A stretch of 64,000 bases of DNA from Oceanobacillus bengalensis (GTDB lineage: Bacteria > Bacillota > Bacilli > Bacillales > Amphibacillaceae): positions 79,305-143,304 of the forward strand of contig NZ_RBZO01000005.1 of assembly GCF_003628445.1 (NCBI RefSeq), in the 5' to 3' direction. Below are positions 26,219-35,329 of the stretch, piece after piece (the stretch's first letter is position 1; each line of letters begins with the position of its first letter). The position numbers and the translations under genes are program-made. The notes below the pieces were generated by a model. That model saw only the letters and a list, made by a program, of their open reading frames with translations, did not search any database and had not been told where the DNA came from.

Positions 26219-26973
26219 TGCTTATTCTCCTCATGGAAATCGAGTAAGATATTACGAATTTGCTCTAGTTGTGAATCAACACTTGCATCTACTCGACCAA
26301 ATGGATGTTCAATAATGCATGCATTTTCAGAAAGCTCATCTTTAACATAAATAGAAAGCTTGGTATCATTTTCTAATAGACGAATTAATTCATCCTTCTG
26401 TTCTAGAATCATTTCATAGTTATCTGGATGCGTATAGATAGTGATCATTGACTTGTCTTTTATACTTTTAATTACCGTCTTAACGAGATTCGAAAATACC
26501 GATGGGTCATCTGTAATTTTTTGCTTCATTACCTTCTCAGCAATGGAAATAGATAGCTGAAGAATCGTTGTTTCACTTTTATCTAATGTAGTATGGTAAT
26601 CTTTCGTAGCCTGCTCTGTAATGGTATTGGCTTTCTCTAATAAGCCTTTATACTCACTAATACTATCTTGTTGACCAGAAAGATAGCCAGACTTGTACCC
26701 TTCTTCTTTTGCTTCCTCGATCCATTTTGCTCTTTCCGTTTGCCAATTACTTTTCTCTTTCTCTATTTGTGTTTTAGTAGCTTGTAACAATTCTTTCTGT
26801 TGTGTCTCTAGAGTGGTCAATTGCTCTATCGCTTTAGCAATTTTATCTTCTATACTTTGATACTCTTCTTCATAAGAAGACGGATCCAATTGCTTCTCTT
26901 TAATAAGAAAATCGATTGGTTTAATTGCAATAACTTTTTTATCTTTGTTTACTGATTTATGGAAATTAGACAA
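26215..26973 (-). CDS. fliH: Flagellar export regulator FliH
   Basis: Peripheral stalk protein that binds FliI and links it to the C ring. The best start is TTG 26973 (252 residues, MSNFHKSVNKDKKVIAIKP) with GGAGGGGA eight to nine bases upstream inside the end of fliG; upstream TTG 27000 gives an implausible N-terminus. The middle is a long coiled coil (about 35-110); the C-terminal V-ATPase-E-like domain includes LSISIAEKVMKQKI and HPFGRVDASVDSQLEQI. Overlaps fliG by eight and fliI by four bases. Confidence 0.92.
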   Translation of the reverse strand: MSNFHKSVNKDKKVIAIKPIDFLIKEKQLDPSSYEEEYQSIEDKIAKAIEQLTTLETQQKELLQATKTQIEKEKSNWQTERAKWIEEAKEEGYKSGYLSGQQDSISEYKGLLEKANTITEQATKDYHTTLDKSETTILQLSISIAEKVMKQKITDDPSVFSNLVKTVIKSIKDKSMITIYTHPDNYEMILEQKDELIRLLENDTKLSIYVKDELSENACIIEHPFGRVDASVDSQLEQIRNILLDFHEENKQ

Positions 26974-27979
26974 TAATATCGTCCCCTCCACCACGAGCAA
27001 TTACAATTTCTCCAATATCCTCTAATCTACGAATCGTAGAAACAATTCTTGTTTGCGCTTCTTCGACGTCAAGTAACCTAACAGGTCCCATATATTCCAT
27101 TTCTTCTTTGAACGTTTCTGCCATTCGATTTGACATGTTTGAGAAAATAACATTTTTCACTTCATCACTTGCAACTTTCAATGCTAAACGTAAGTCATCA
27201 TTTTCTACTTCACGTATTACACGCTGTATTGCACGGTTATCAAGGATAACAATATCCTCAAATACAAACATCCGTTTTTTAATTTCATCTGCTAGCTCAG
27301 GGTCCTGTATTTCTAGAGCATCAATGATCGTTCTTTCCGTACTCCTATCAACACCATTTAATACTTCTACAACAGCTTGAATTCCACCAGTTTGCGTATA
27401 ATCCTCTGTCAAGGACATAGACAAATTCTTTTCTAGCACTTGCTCTACTTGACTAATGATTTCAGGCGAAGTTGAATCCATCGTTGCAATACGCTTTGCT
27501 ACATCTGCTTGCATCTCTTGTGGAAGAGCTGATAGAATTTGCCCTGCTTGTTCTGGATCCAAGTAGGATAGAACAAGAGAAATAGTCTGTGGGTGTTCAT
27601 TTTGAATGTAGTTCAAAAGTTGTTGTGGGTCTGCTTTTCTAGCAAAGTCAAATGGTCTTACTTGCAATGAAGAAGTGAGACGATTAATTATATTCGAGGC
27701 TTCCTGCTTTCCGAAAGCTTTTTCTAATACCGTCTTTGCATAACCGACTCCACCTTGAGAAATATAGTCTTGAGCAAGTATAATATTATGAAATTGTTCA
27801 ATGATCTCTTCTTTTAAATTAGCATCTACTTTTTTTACAGAGGAAATTTCCAAACTTAATTTTTCGATTTCCTCTTCAGATAAATGTTTATATACTTGAG
27901 CTGAAACGTCGGGACCTAGGGAGATTAAAAGAATTGCAGCTTTTTGTTTTCCAGTCAATGCACCTTTTTGCCTTGCCAT
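26966..27979 (-). CDS. fliG: Flagellar motor switch protein FliG
   Basis: C-ring torque-generating protein. From ATG 27979 (337 residues; GGAGGAATG upstream) it starts MARQKGALTGKQKAAILLISLGPD. N, middle and C domains are intact: EHPQTISLVLSYLDPEQAGQIL in the middle with the EHPQ motif (near 125), and the C-terminal charged helix KNVIFSNMSNRMAETFKEEMEYMGPVRL-type region contacting stators. Length and order between fliF and fliH are standard. Confidence 0.97.
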   Translation of the reverse strand: MARQKGALTGKQKAAILLISLGPDVSAQVYKHLSEEEIEKLSLEISSVKKVDANLKEEIIEQFHNIILAQDYISQGGVGYAKTVLEKAFGKQEASNIINRLTSSLQVRPFDFARKADPQQLLNYIQNEHPQTISLVLSYLDPEQAGQILSALPQEMQADVAKRIATMDSTSPEIISQVEQVLEKNLSMSLTEDYTQTGGIQAVVEVLNGVDRSTERTIIDALEIQDPELADEIKKRMFVFEDIVILDNRAIQRVIREVENDDLRLALKVASDEVKNVIFSNMSNRMAETFKEEMEYMGPVRLLDVEEAQTRIVSTIRRLEDIGEIVIARGGGDDIIV

Positions 27980-27992
27980 ACCGTCATTCCTC

Positions 27993-29585
27993 CTAATCTT
28001 CACCGATCCAGCTTCTTAGTAATTTCGCAAAGTCTTCTGGTTTTTCTTTAGCAATTTTCTCAAGTTGCTTTTTGCGAATAATAGACTCAGAATCCTGATT
28101 TTGTTCCATTTCTGGGATTTCATTAGATGGTTCTTGTGTAATCGCTGTTTGTTCGATAACTTCTTCTTTTTGTTTCCTATTTCGAACTAATAGATAGATT
28201 AATATAATGATAATTACTAGTAAACCAGCGCCTGCGATATACATCCATGTTGGGATGACTGGGGTTGTTGTTTCTGCAATTGTTGGTTCCCCATTAAATT
28301 CCTGGAATACAATGGATAGTTTCTCATCTGGAACTACTTCTCCATACGCCCCATCAATGGACGTATCGATAATCGAACTTAAAATCGAAGAAATGCCTTC
28401 TTCAACATTCGTCTGTTCTTGCTGAGTAAGGTACACTACTTCACTATCAGTCGTATCTTGCGCATTATCAACGACGACTTGGATTCCTAGGTCACGGATT
28501 TTATACGGACTTTCGACAATTTCTTTACGAATTCTATTGAACTCATAATTAATCGTTTCATTATCTAACTCATAATCCCCGTTCGAACCGTCTTCTGTGC
28601 CTGGATAGTTGGTAACGTCTTCTTCACCAGCTCCAGCCACACCTGCTGCTGCATTATCTCCTGTATACGACTCTTGTATAGACTGTATGCTTACAGGGAG
28701 ACCTTCCATGTTTTCAATATCAACAGGCTCTACCAGTTCTTCCGTTCTATTTTCTTGAGTGAAATCTACATCAGCTGTTACCGAAACAATTACATTTCCC
28801 GCACCTAGCATCGTACCAAGCATCTGTTGTATTCGTTGCTGAAGGTCCTTTTCAACATCTTTTTTTACAGATTGCTGATAAGAATGAACATCCTGTGTAC
28901 CATATTGTGTTGCATTCTGATCGAAATACTCAAAATTCTGGTTCATAATGACGATATTATCTTCAGGTAAATTCGGGACAGCCTTTGAAACCAAGTGATA
29001 CAGTGCGCCTATTTGATTACCTTGAAATTGGTATCCTGGTTTTGTATTTAATACGATAGATGCACTTGCTTCCTGTGTTGTTTCACTTGCAAATATTGGT
29101 GTTTCAGGCATATTAATCATTACCTGCGCATCATTTATACCCTCAATACCCTTCATTAAGGTTGCAAGTTCAGTCTGCATTGCATCAAGCTTCATCACAT
29201 CGAATTCATTATCCGTTACACCCCATGAGGAGTTTTCACTAAAAAATGAATAATCAATGTTACCACTATTCGGAATTCCTTGCCCTGCTAAGTCAACAAG
29301 CAATGCATCAACTTGTTCTCCCGGCACTGAAATCGTTGTGCCACCATTTTGCAATTCATAAGGAATACCCCTAGCGTCTAATTCTGTTTTTATTTGATTT
29401 ACTTCTTGTAACGAAAGATTGCTATATAACGTTACAAAATTCGTTTTCGTAGTAAGCAATACTGTTCCTACAATAATTAACAAAACCAAAAGGATAGATC
29501 CTATAAAAATTCCTTTTTGGCTTTTTGTTCGTTTCGTCCAAAAAGAAACAATCGAGTTCTTCCATTTAGTTAGATTTTCATTCAT
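27993..29585 (-). CDS. fliF: Flagellar MS-ring protein FliF
   Basis: Builds the MS ring in the membrane. From ATG 29585 (530 residues) it has an N-terminal membrane helix (GIFIGSILLVLLIIVGTVLL near 24-43). The conserved YcsJ-type ring-building motifs follow (LYSNLSLQEVNQIKTELDARGIPY, with EVDALLVDLAGQGIP-like sequence). A second membrane helix lies near residue 445 (MYIAGAGLLVIIIILIYLLV), before the cytoplasmic FliG-binding tail ending LLRSWIGED. SD GGGTGA precedes the start. Confidence 0.97.
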   Translation of the reverse strand: MNENLTKWKNSIVSFWTKRTKSQKGIFIGSILLVLLIIVGTVLLTTKTNFVTLYSNLSLQEVNQIKTELDARGIPYELQNGGTTISVPGEQVDALLVDLAGQGIPNSGNIDYSFFSENSSWGVTDNEFDVMKLDAMQTELATLMKGIEGINDAQVMINMPETPIFASETTQEASASIVLNTKPGYQFQGNQIGALYHLVSKAVPNLPEDNIVIMNQNFEYFDQNATQYGTQDVHSYQQSVKKDVEKDLQQRIQQMLGTMLGAGNVIVSVTADVDFTQENRTEELVEPVDIENMEGLPVSIQSIQESYTGDNAAAGVAGAGEEDVTNYPGTEDGSNGDYELDNETINYEFNRIRKEIVESPYKIRDLGIQVVVDNAQDTTDSEVVYLTQQEQTNVEEGISSILSSIIDTSIDGAYGEVVPDEKLSIVFQEFNGEPTIAETTTPVIPTWMYIAGAGLLVIIIILIYLLVRNRKQKEEVIEQTAITQEPSNEIPEMEQNQDSESIIRKKQLEKIAKEKPEDFAKLLRSWIGED

Positions 29586-29654
29586 TAAGTCACCCACCAT
29601 ATTGCATTAAGTAATATTATCATTGTATATACTGTGCCTGTAGGATAAACAAAA

Positions 29655-29963
29655 TCAGACTTGCATTCGCATAATTTCGTTATACGCATCGATTACCTTT
29701 TTTTGAACCTGTACAGTCATGTCAAGTGCAATACCAGCTTTTTGCGAAGTAATCATGACATCATGAAGATTATCTACCTTCCCACTGGCAAGCCCCTGTG
29801 TTTTTTTATCAGACTCCATTTGAATATCATTAAGGTTGTCTATTGCACCTTTTAATGTGTCAGCAAAATTCGCTTGAGCTGCCCCTGGAGTTATTGTCTT
29901 TTTAGGATTAGTCGTTTCATTTATCGTAATCTGTGATGCATCATTTATTAATGGAATCATCAT
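29655..29963 (-). CDS. fliE: Flagellar rod junction protein FliE
   Basis: Connects MS ring and rod. The 102 residues include FADTLKGAIDNLNDIQMESD near 33-52 and the conserved C-terminal MTVQVQKKVIDAYNEIMRMQV-type helix that ends the protein. GAGGAG lies seven bases before ATG 29963; ATG 29960 is an alternative. Between flgC and fliF as in B. subtilis. Confidence 0.95.
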   Translation of the reverse strand: MMIPLINDASQITINETTNPKKTITPGAAQANFADTLKGAIDNLNDIQMESDKKTQGLASGKVDNLHDVMITSQKAGIALDMTVQVQKKVIDAYNEIMRMQV

Positions 29964-29974
29964 TTAATACTCCT

Positions 29975-30430
29975 CTATTTTCCTATTTCCAATGCTTTCA
30001 TCAACATACTTTTACTAGCATTTAATGAAGTGATGTTCGCTTCATAAGATCTAGTAGCACTCATTAAATCTACCATTTCTTGAAGTGGGTCAACATTTGG
30101 CATTTCAACATAACCAGCTTCATTGGCATCAGGATGGTTAGGATTATAAACCACTTTAAATGGTGCATCATCTTCCGTTATCGCTGAAACTTTCACCCCT
30201 GCATTTCTTGCTGAGCTTGTACCAGAGGCTTTATCTAAAAAAGAGCCAAACCGAGTTCCCTGTTCTTCTAATGTAACTAATTTGCGTCTGTAAGCTTCGT
30301 ATTGACCATCTTCATTAATCGTCGCACGTGTCGTTTCTGCATTAGCAATATTGGAGGAAACGACATCCATACGTAAACGTTGAGCCGTTAAGGCGCTTGC
30401 GCTCGTATTAATCGAATTAAAAATTGACAT
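29975..30430 (-). CDS. flgC: Flagellar proximal rod protein FlgC
   Basis: Rod subunit of 151 residues. N-terminal MSIFNSINTSASALTAQRLR and VSSNIANAETTRA are the rod-hook signature; NVDPLQEMVDLMSATRSYEAN and the terminal ASKSMLMKALEIGK are the C-terminal helix. Two bases separate it from the flgB stop. Confidence 0.97.
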   Translation of the reverse strand: MSIFNSINTSASALTAQRLRMDVVSSNIANAETTRATINEDGQYEAYRRKLVTLEEQGTRFGSFLDKASGTSSARNAGVKVSAITEDDAPFKVVYNPNHPDANEAGYVEMPNVDPLQEMVDLMSATRSYEANITSLNASKSMLMKALEIGK

Positions 30431-30432
30431 AC

Positions 30433-30822
30433 TTAGTTCCCTCCTCTTATTACCTTCTGAAGACTACCAAATTTCCCATTAATGCGTTCTACTAAACTAT
30501 TATAATAGATTTGGTTTTTAGCTAGTTCCGCCATTTCTTTATCAATATCTACATTATTCCCATTGTGGTTAAACATGGTGTTATTTTGCGTAATGGTTTG
30601 ATATGAGGAATTTGATTGATTTAATGACATATGCTTTTCATTTGTTTTCTTTACTACTAATGCGTTTGCCGCATCATTTAGCGCGTCTTTAAATATGACA
30701 TCTTTTGCTTTATAGTTCGGGGTATCCACATTAGAAATATTATTTGCTATTGTTTGATTTTTTGCTGACGCGTAATCAAGTGAATTTTCTAACGTTCGTA
30801 TTGTATTCCCAAAAATATCCAC
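30433..30822 (-). CDS. flgB: Flagellar proximal rod protein FlgB
   Basis: First gene of the fla/che operon and a proximal rod subunit of 129 residues. It starts with GTG 30822, with AGGAGGGA eight bases upstream. Signature segments: LENSLDYASAKNQTIANNISNVDTPNYKAKDV-type N-terminus and DIDKEMAELAKNQIYYNSLVERI near 92-114. Upstream lie candidate sigma-A and sigma-D promoters. Confidence 0.96.
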   Translation of the reverse strand: MDIFGNTIRTLENSLDYASAKNQTIANNISNVDTPNYKAKDVIFKDALNDAANALVVKKTNEKHMSLNQSNSSYQTITQNNTMFNHNGNNVDIDKEMAELAKNQIYYNSLVERINGKFGSLQKVIRGGN

Positions 30823-30878
30823 TTTAATCCCTCCTGCCTCTTGCCAATATTACAAAATACTACATTTTAATTTCATGT

Positions 30879-30907
30879 AATCTAATTGTAATTTACACTT
30901 TCGTCAA
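30879..30907 (-). promoter_or_regulatory. Sigma-A promoter candidate for fla/che
   Basis: TTGACG (complement of 30902-30907), 17-base spacer, TAGATT (complement of 30879-30884). It lies about 57 bases before the flgB GTG start. The -35 is near consensus and the -10 moderate, as expected for a regulated operon promoter. Confidence 0.5.
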
Positions 30908-30984
30908 AGTCCACCTAAATCCGACAATTTCCTTCAATTTACATATAAAATAGATAAATAAGTCTAGGACTTCTTCATCATTCC

Positions 30985-31011
30985 ATATGGACTATCTATT
31001 CAGTATATTTA
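30985..31011 (-). promoter_or_regulatory. Sigma-D promoter candidate for fla/che
   Basis: TAAA (complement of 31008-31011), 15-base spacer, GTCCATAT (complement of 30985-30992). It matches six of eight positions of the -10 consensus GCCGATAT and all of TAAA. It would give autoregulation of sigD through the operon, as in B. subtilis. Confidence 0.45.
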
Positions 31012-31117
31012 AAACAAGACGCTGTCTAACTTCCTATATTCTAACAAGTATTAGCATGACATATTGTGTCGAATTATCGAATTATATGTAAAGAATTACT
31101 CCAAAAAATTTACAAAT

Positions 31118-31149
31118 AAAAAAAGAGCTATATGTCTAGCTCTTTTTTA
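31118..31149 (-). terminator. codY terminator
   Basis: GAGCTA/TAGCTC (31125-31130 and 31137-31142) with a 6-base loop, extended by A6/T6 pairing to about 12 bp, with T runs on either strand. It lies about ten bases after the codY stop. Confidence 0.85.
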
Positions 31150-31159
31150 TTGTTTTTCA

Positions 31160-31939
31160 TTATCTTGAACGTAGTTTTTCTAATTCAACTAAGAATTTAT
31201 CATTTAATACTTTAATGTACGTACCTTTCATTCCTAGTGAACGTGATTCTATAACTCCAGCACTTTCCAGTTTTCTTAAAGCATTTACAATTACAGATCT
31301 TGTAATTCCAACCCTATCTGCGATTTTACTTGCAACTAGAAGTCCCTCATTACCATTTAATTCTTCAAAAATATGATCAATTGCCTCTAATTCACTATAA
31401 GACAATGAACTAATCGCCATTTGAACTACAGCTTTACTTCTTGCTTCCATTTCAATTTCTTCTGTTTTTTCATGTAGAATTTCCATACCTACTACAGTTG
31501 CACCGTATTCAGCAAGTAATAGATCATCATTACTAAAGTCTTCATCCACACGCCCAATAATAAGTGTTCCTAAACGGTCTCCACCACCGATAATCGGTAC
31601 TATTGTTGTTAAACCATTTTTAAATAAATCTTTGTTTTCAACTGGGAAAACGGAATATTGGCTATCAACATCAAGATTTGCTGTTGTTTCATGAATGTTA
31701 AAAAGACCTGCTGTGTATTCTTCAGGGAATTGTCTTTCTTCCAACATATTCTTCATGCGTTCATTTTCAATTTCCTGATTTACTGCAAATCCTAACAATT
31801 TCCCTCTTCTGCTAAGAATATATACATTCCCTCTGATTACATCTCGTAAAGAAGCGGACATATCGTTAAAGTTCACCGATTTCCCTGTTGCTTTTTGTAG
31901 CATTGCGTTAATTTTTCTTGCTCTGTCTAATAATTCCAT
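31160..31939 (-). CDS. codY: Global transcriptional regulator CodY
   Basis: GTP- and branched-chain-amino-acid-sensing repressor of stationary-phase genes. From ATG 31939 (259 residues as in B. subtilis; GGAGG upstream) it starts [24 protein letters not shown]. The N-terminal GAF domain binds isoleucine/valine; the C-terminal winged helix carries [38 protein letters not shown] helix-turn-helix near 203-225. Last gene of xerC-clpQ-clpY-codY. In Bacillus it also represses the adjacent fla/che operon. Confidence 0.98.
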   Translation of the reverse strand: MELLDRARKINAMLQKATGKSVNFNDMSASLRDVIRGNVYILSRRGKLLGFAVNQEIENERMKNMLEERQFPEEYTAGLFNIHETTANLDVDSQYSVFPVENKDLFKNGLTTIVPIIGGGDRLGTLIIGRVDEDFSNDDLLLAEYGATVVGMEILHEKTEEIEMEARSKAVVQMAISSLSYSELEAIDHIFEELNGNEGLLVASKIADRVGITRSVIVNALRKLESAGVIESRSLGMKGTYIKVLNDKFLVELEKLRSR

Positions 31940-31966
31940 GATAATCCTCCATTTCATTCGTTAACA

Positions 31967-33358
31967 TTATAGTATAAATTGACTTAAATCTCTATTTTGT
32001 GCAATAGATTTTAATTTTTCATCGACATAGCTAGAAGTAATCTTAATTTCCTCCATTGTTATGTCTGGTGCTTCAAATGATAAATCTTCTAATAGTTTTT
32101 CTAAAATAGTATGAAGCCTTCTTGCACCAATGTTATCCGTTTCCTGATTTACTTGATATGCAATTTCTGCCAGTCTAACAATAGCATCGTCAGTAAATAC
32201 GACATTTATACCTTCTGTTTGTAACAATGCTTGATATTGTTTGATTAATGCGTTAGACGGCTCTGTTAATATTTGCTTGAAATCATGGACGGTTAATTTT
32301 TCTAATTCCACTCTAATTGGGAAACGTCCTTGTAGTTCAGGTATTAAGTCAGATGGTTTCGCCATATGAAAAGCACCTGCTGCTATAAACAACATATGGT
32401 CCGTTTTTACTGGTCCATGCTTCGTCACAACAGTTGAGCCTTCAACAATTGGGAGAATGTCACGCTGCACACCTTCTCTAGAGACATTAGCGGAACTGCT
32501 ATCCTTCCCTACTACTTTATCGATTTCGTCAATAAATAATATACCAGATTGCTCAGCAAGCTCTATTGCCTCTTGTGCTGCTTCTTCCATATCTACTAGC
32601 TTCTGTGCTTCTTGCTGTGTCAGTAACTTTCTCGCTTCCGATACAGATAATTTTCTTTTTTTCTTCTTCGCCTGCATAAATTGACCAAAGACATCTTGCA
32701 TATTCATCCCCATATGTTCCATACCCGAACCTTGAAGCATATCAAACATAGAAGGTGGTACTTCTTCCAATTCTACTGTTACTAGATGATCTTCTAGCTC
32801 ACCCATCTCAAGCTTTTGCTTTATTTGTTTGCGTTTTGTTACAATCTCGTCATCTTTATCCGATGAATCTTCATCGTTTTCAGAGGATTGATTCGAAAAC
32901 AGAAGCTCAAACGGATTTTTCATAGATGGCTGCTTTTTTACTTCGGGAAGTAGTAAATGAACAAGCTTTTTATTAGCCTCTCGTTCCGCTTGATCTTTTA
33001 CTTCACTCATTTTCACTTCCTTCACCATTCGCATCGCCATTTCAACAAGATCACGAACCATGGACTCAACGTCACGACCTACGTAACCAACCTCTGTAAA
33101 TTTTGTTGCTTCAACTTTTACAAAAGGAGCACCGACTAGTTTCGCTAACCGTCTTGCAATCTCCGTCTTTCCTACGCCTGTAGGACCAATCATTAATATA
33201 TTTTTAGGATTAATCTCATCCTTTAATGAATCATCAAGTTGCATCCGTCTGTAACGATTTCTTAAAGCAACGGCTACAGATTTTTTTGCATTTTTCTGTC
33301 CCACAATATATTTATCCAATTGATCCACAATTTGTCTTGGTGTGTAATCAATTCCCAT
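31967..33358 (-). CDS. clpY: ATP-dependent protease ATPase subunit ClpY (HslU)
   Basis: AAA+ unfoldase for the ClpQ peptidase. From ATG 33358 (463 residues; AAGGGGG upstream) it shows Walker [10 protein letters not shown] near residue 59-67, Walker B ILFIDEID near 250, a long charged I-domain between them, and the pore motif GYVGRD near 88. The C-terminal sensor-2 region [20 protein letters not shown] and the C-terminal tail that docks in ClpQ are present. Also called CodX. Confidence 0.97.
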   Translation of the reverse strand: MGIDYTPRQIVDQLDKYIVGQKNAKKSVAVALRNRYRRMQLDDSLKDEINPKNILMIGPTGVGKTEIARRLAKLVGAPFVKVEATKFTEVGYVGRDVESMVRDLVEMAMRMVKEVKMSEVKDQAEREANKKLVHLLLPEVKKQPSMKNPFELLFSNQSSENDEDSSDKDDEIVTKRKQIKQKLEMGELEDHLVTVELEEVPPSMFDMLQGSGMEHMGMNMQDVFGQFMQAKKKKRKLSVSEARKLLTQQEAQKLVDMEEAAQEAIELAEQSGILFIDEIDKVVGKDSSSANVSREGVQRDILPIVEGSTVVTKHGPVKTDHMLFIAAGAFHMAKPSDLIPELQGRFPIRVELEKLTVHDFKQILTEPSNALIKQYQALLQTEGINVVFTDDAIVRLAEIAYQVNQETDNIGARRLHTILEKLLEDLSFEAPDITMEEIKITSSYVDEKLKSIAQNRDLSQFIL

Positions 33359-33376
33359 GTTGATTACCCCCTTCAA

Positions 33377-33922
33377 TTATTCGAGAACCTCTAACGTGAT
33401 TTGATCATTCGTGTAAACGCAAATTTCACCAGCAATCTCAAGAGAAGCTCGAGCAATTTCTTTAGCAGATAACGCTGAGGAATGTCTAGCTAATGCGCGA
33501 CCAGCACTTAAAGCGAAATTACCGCCAGAGCCAATTGCTAAAATTCCATCATCCGGCTCGATTACTTCACCAGTACCAGAAACAAGATACATTTGCTCTT
33601 TGTTCATCACAATAAGCATTGCTTCTAATTTCCGAAGCACCTTATCACTACGCCATTCTTTTGCCAACTCAACGGAAGCACGCGTAATATTTCCATTATA
33701 CGTTTGTAACTTCCCTTCGAATTTCTCAAAAAGTGTAAAAGCATCCGCAACAGACCCAGCAAAACCAGCTAACACTTGACCGTTGAATAATCGCCTAACT
33801 TTTTTTGCTTTATGCTTCATAACAACAGCGTTACCTAATGTTACCTGTCCATCACCACACATAGCGCTCCCGCCGTTATGATTGATAGCAAATATTGTTG
33901 TTGCATGCATCTCATTTGACAA
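33377..33922 (-). CDS. clpQ: ATP-dependent protease peptidase subunit ClpQ (HslV) with N-terminal Ser
   Basis: Proteasome-beta-like peptidase of the ClpYQ complex. The start decides the nucleophile: TTG 33922 has GAGGGGTGA at good spacing and gives [12 protein letters not shown], 181 residues, exactly the B. subtilis ClpQ length. B. subtilis ClpQ (CodW) is known to use an N-terminal Ser after Met removal, unlike the Thr of E. coli HslV. The conserved [15 protein letters not shown] and [17 protein letters not shown] follow. GTG 33931 would lie within the SD. Five bases follow the xerC stop. Confidence 0.94.
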   Translation of the reverse strand: MSNEMHATTIFAINHNGGSAMCGDGQVTLGNAVVMKHKAKKVRRLFNGQVLAGFAGSVADAFTLFEKFEGKLQTYNGNITRASVELAKEWRSDKVLRKLEAMLIVMNKEQMYLVSGTGEVIEPDDGILAIGSGGNFALSAGRALARHSSALSAKEIARASLEIAGEICVYTNDQITLEVLE

Positions 33923-33927
33923 TGGTT

Positions 33928-34854
33928 TCACCCCTCTGAACTATTATACGAATCATTTGCCCTTGGATGGCTATTCATATAAACATCACGCATGTAATCT
34001 TTGGTTACATGTGTATAAATTTGTGTAGAGGAAAGTCTCTTATGTCCAAGTAATTCTTGTACAGTTCGTAAGTCAGCACCTTCATTTAATAGATGCGTTG
34101 CAAAGGTGTGCCTAATCTTATGCGGATGGACATGAACCGTTAATGCCGCTTTTTCTACCATTTTATTTAGGATGTCTCTTATTCCTCTTGTTGTAAGCGG
34201 GTTTCCTCTTGCATTCAAAAAGACCGTATCTGTATGATTCTTTGACTTTAAGAGTAGTTTAGGTCTAGTTTCATTTATGTATGTTTCTAAGGCTATTTCT
34301 GCAAATCTTCCAAATGGAACATATCGTTCTTTCCGACCTTTTCCTTTAATGAACATTGTACCTATCGAAAAGTCGATATCTGCTAACCTCAGTCCCTGAC
34401 ACTCACTAACCCTAATCCCAGTCCCATATAGAGTCTCAATCAACGCTTGATTCCTTTGACCAAGTGGAGTCGTATCGTTTACTTCAAACAGTTTTTCGAG
34501 TTCTTCCATATATAAAAATGACGGTATTTTTTTACTCATTCTAGGTAAGGTCAAATGAATAAAAGGATTGCTAGAAACTCGTTTCTCCCTCTCCATAAAT
34601 TTGTAGAAGCTTCGAATCGATGATATCTTCCTTGATACGGATCTTCTACTTAATTGATTACTATAGAGTGTAGTTAGAAATACGCGAACTACTTTTGGAT
34701 CAACTTCTGCTATGTCCCCGATACCCTCTTGTTCTAAAAAGGCAAAAAAATTTTTTAAGTCATCATGATAGTACGCTACGGTGTATGGTGAGGCATTTTT
34801 TTCTATTTGCAAATACTCTATAAATTCATCACATACATCGACGAAAGCCTTCAT
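33928..34854 (-). CDS. xerC: Site-specific tyrosine recombinase XerC (CodV)
   Basis: With XerD resolves chromosome dimers at dif. From ATG 34854 (308 residues; GGGGG upstream). The N-terminal SAM-like core-binding domain covers residues 1-90. The catalytic domain has Arg in [13 protein letters not shown] (near 150), Lys in [22 protein letters not shown] (H-x-x-R near 245), LGH, and the nucleophile Tyr in [13 protein letters not shown] (near 282). All catalytic residues are present. First gene of the clpYQ-codY operon, as codV in B. subtilis. Confidence 0.96.
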   Translation of the reverse strand: MKAFVDVCDEFIEYLQIEKNASPYTVAYYHDDLKNFFAFLEQEGIGDIAEVDPKVVRVFLTTLYSNQLSRRSVSRKISSIRSFYKFMEREKRVSSNPFIHLTLPRMSKKIPSFLYMEELEKLFEVNDTTPLGQRNQALIETLYGTGIRVSECQGLRLADIDFSIGTMFIKGKGRKERYVPFGRFAEIALETYINETRPKLLLKSKNHTDTVFLNARGNPLTTRGIRDILNKMVEKAALTVHVHPHKIRHTFATHLLNEGADLRTVQELLGHKRLSSTQIYTHVTKDYMRDVYMNSHPRANDSYNSSEG

Positions 34855-34962
34855 GTTTATAGCCCCCAATTAAACAGCTAACACATCATATCATACGGAT
34901 AAGTTATTTGCAATGTTTAAAACTGAAAAATAGCAAGATTCTGAATCATAGTTACTATTGTG

Positions 34963-34990
34963 ATTATAACACAATTATTTGATTTGTCAT
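34963..34990 (-). promoter_or_regulatory. Sigma-A promoter for xerC-clpQ-clpY-codY, proximal
   Basis: ATGACA (complement of 34985-34990), 16-base spacer, perfect TATAAT (complement of 34963-34968) with TG one base upstream (extended -10). Leader to the xerC ATG is about 100 bases. Confidence 0.65.
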
Positions 34991-35039
34991 GCAATTAGAT
35001 GTTTTAAATACTAATCGATACCTTCCTCAACAAATCGTA

Positions 35040-35068
35040 ATTATATCTCTAAAAAAATAGCAAGTCAA
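35040..35068 (-). promoter_or_regulatory. Sigma-A promoter for xerC-clpQ-clpY-codY, distal
   Basis: TTGACT (complement of 35063-35068), 17-base spacer, perfect TATAAT (complement of 35040-35045). It is one of the best-matching promoters in the window. It lies about 180 bases before xerC, and nothing else is encoded downstream before xerC. Confidence 0.75.
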
Positions 35069-35298
35069 TTAAATGAAAATCGATTTTTTATTAAGATTTG
35101 GATTCCGTGAATATTTTGTGAATAAAGCAATATTACCGTTATAGACAAGTTCTCTAAAAACTATTCTTATCTTTCGCAAAATTACTGAAAAGTTTTTAAT
35201 AAGGCTGTTTTCTAAAGGCATTATTTTATTTCTCGTTATGTAACATTTTATATCAACAGCAAAAAATTTTACGTATAGAGCCTAAAAAACAAGAAAGA

Positions 35299-35323
35299 GC
35301 TGCTTATCATTTTGATAAGCAGC
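35299..35323 (-). terminator. topA terminator
   Basis: GCTGCTTATC pairs with GATAAGCAGC around a 5-base loop just after the topA stop, followed on the minus strand by a T-rich tract (TCTTTCTTGTTTTTT). Confidence 0.9.
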
Positions 35324-35329
35324 AAAAAA

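Larger units (their letters stand above)
30823..31159. other. Control region of the fla/che operon
   Basis: The 337 bases between codY and flgB hold the codY terminator (31118-31149), a sigma-D-like promoter (30985-31011) and a sigma-A-like promoter (30879-30907). No open reading frame looks coding. In B. subtilis the corresponding region carries the sigma-A P(fla/che) and sigma-D promoters and is bound by CodY and SwrA/DegU; binding sites of those regulators could not be identified here by eye. Confidence 0.7.
34855..35329. other. AT-rich promoter region where trmFO is expected
   Basis: B. subtilis has trmFO (gid) between topA and xerC. Here 475 AT-rich bases lie between them with no open reading frame of note. 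The stretch holds the topA terminator (35299-35323) and two good sigma-A promoters (35040-35068, 34963-34990) aimed at xerC. I see no trmFO fragment. Confidence 0.8.
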
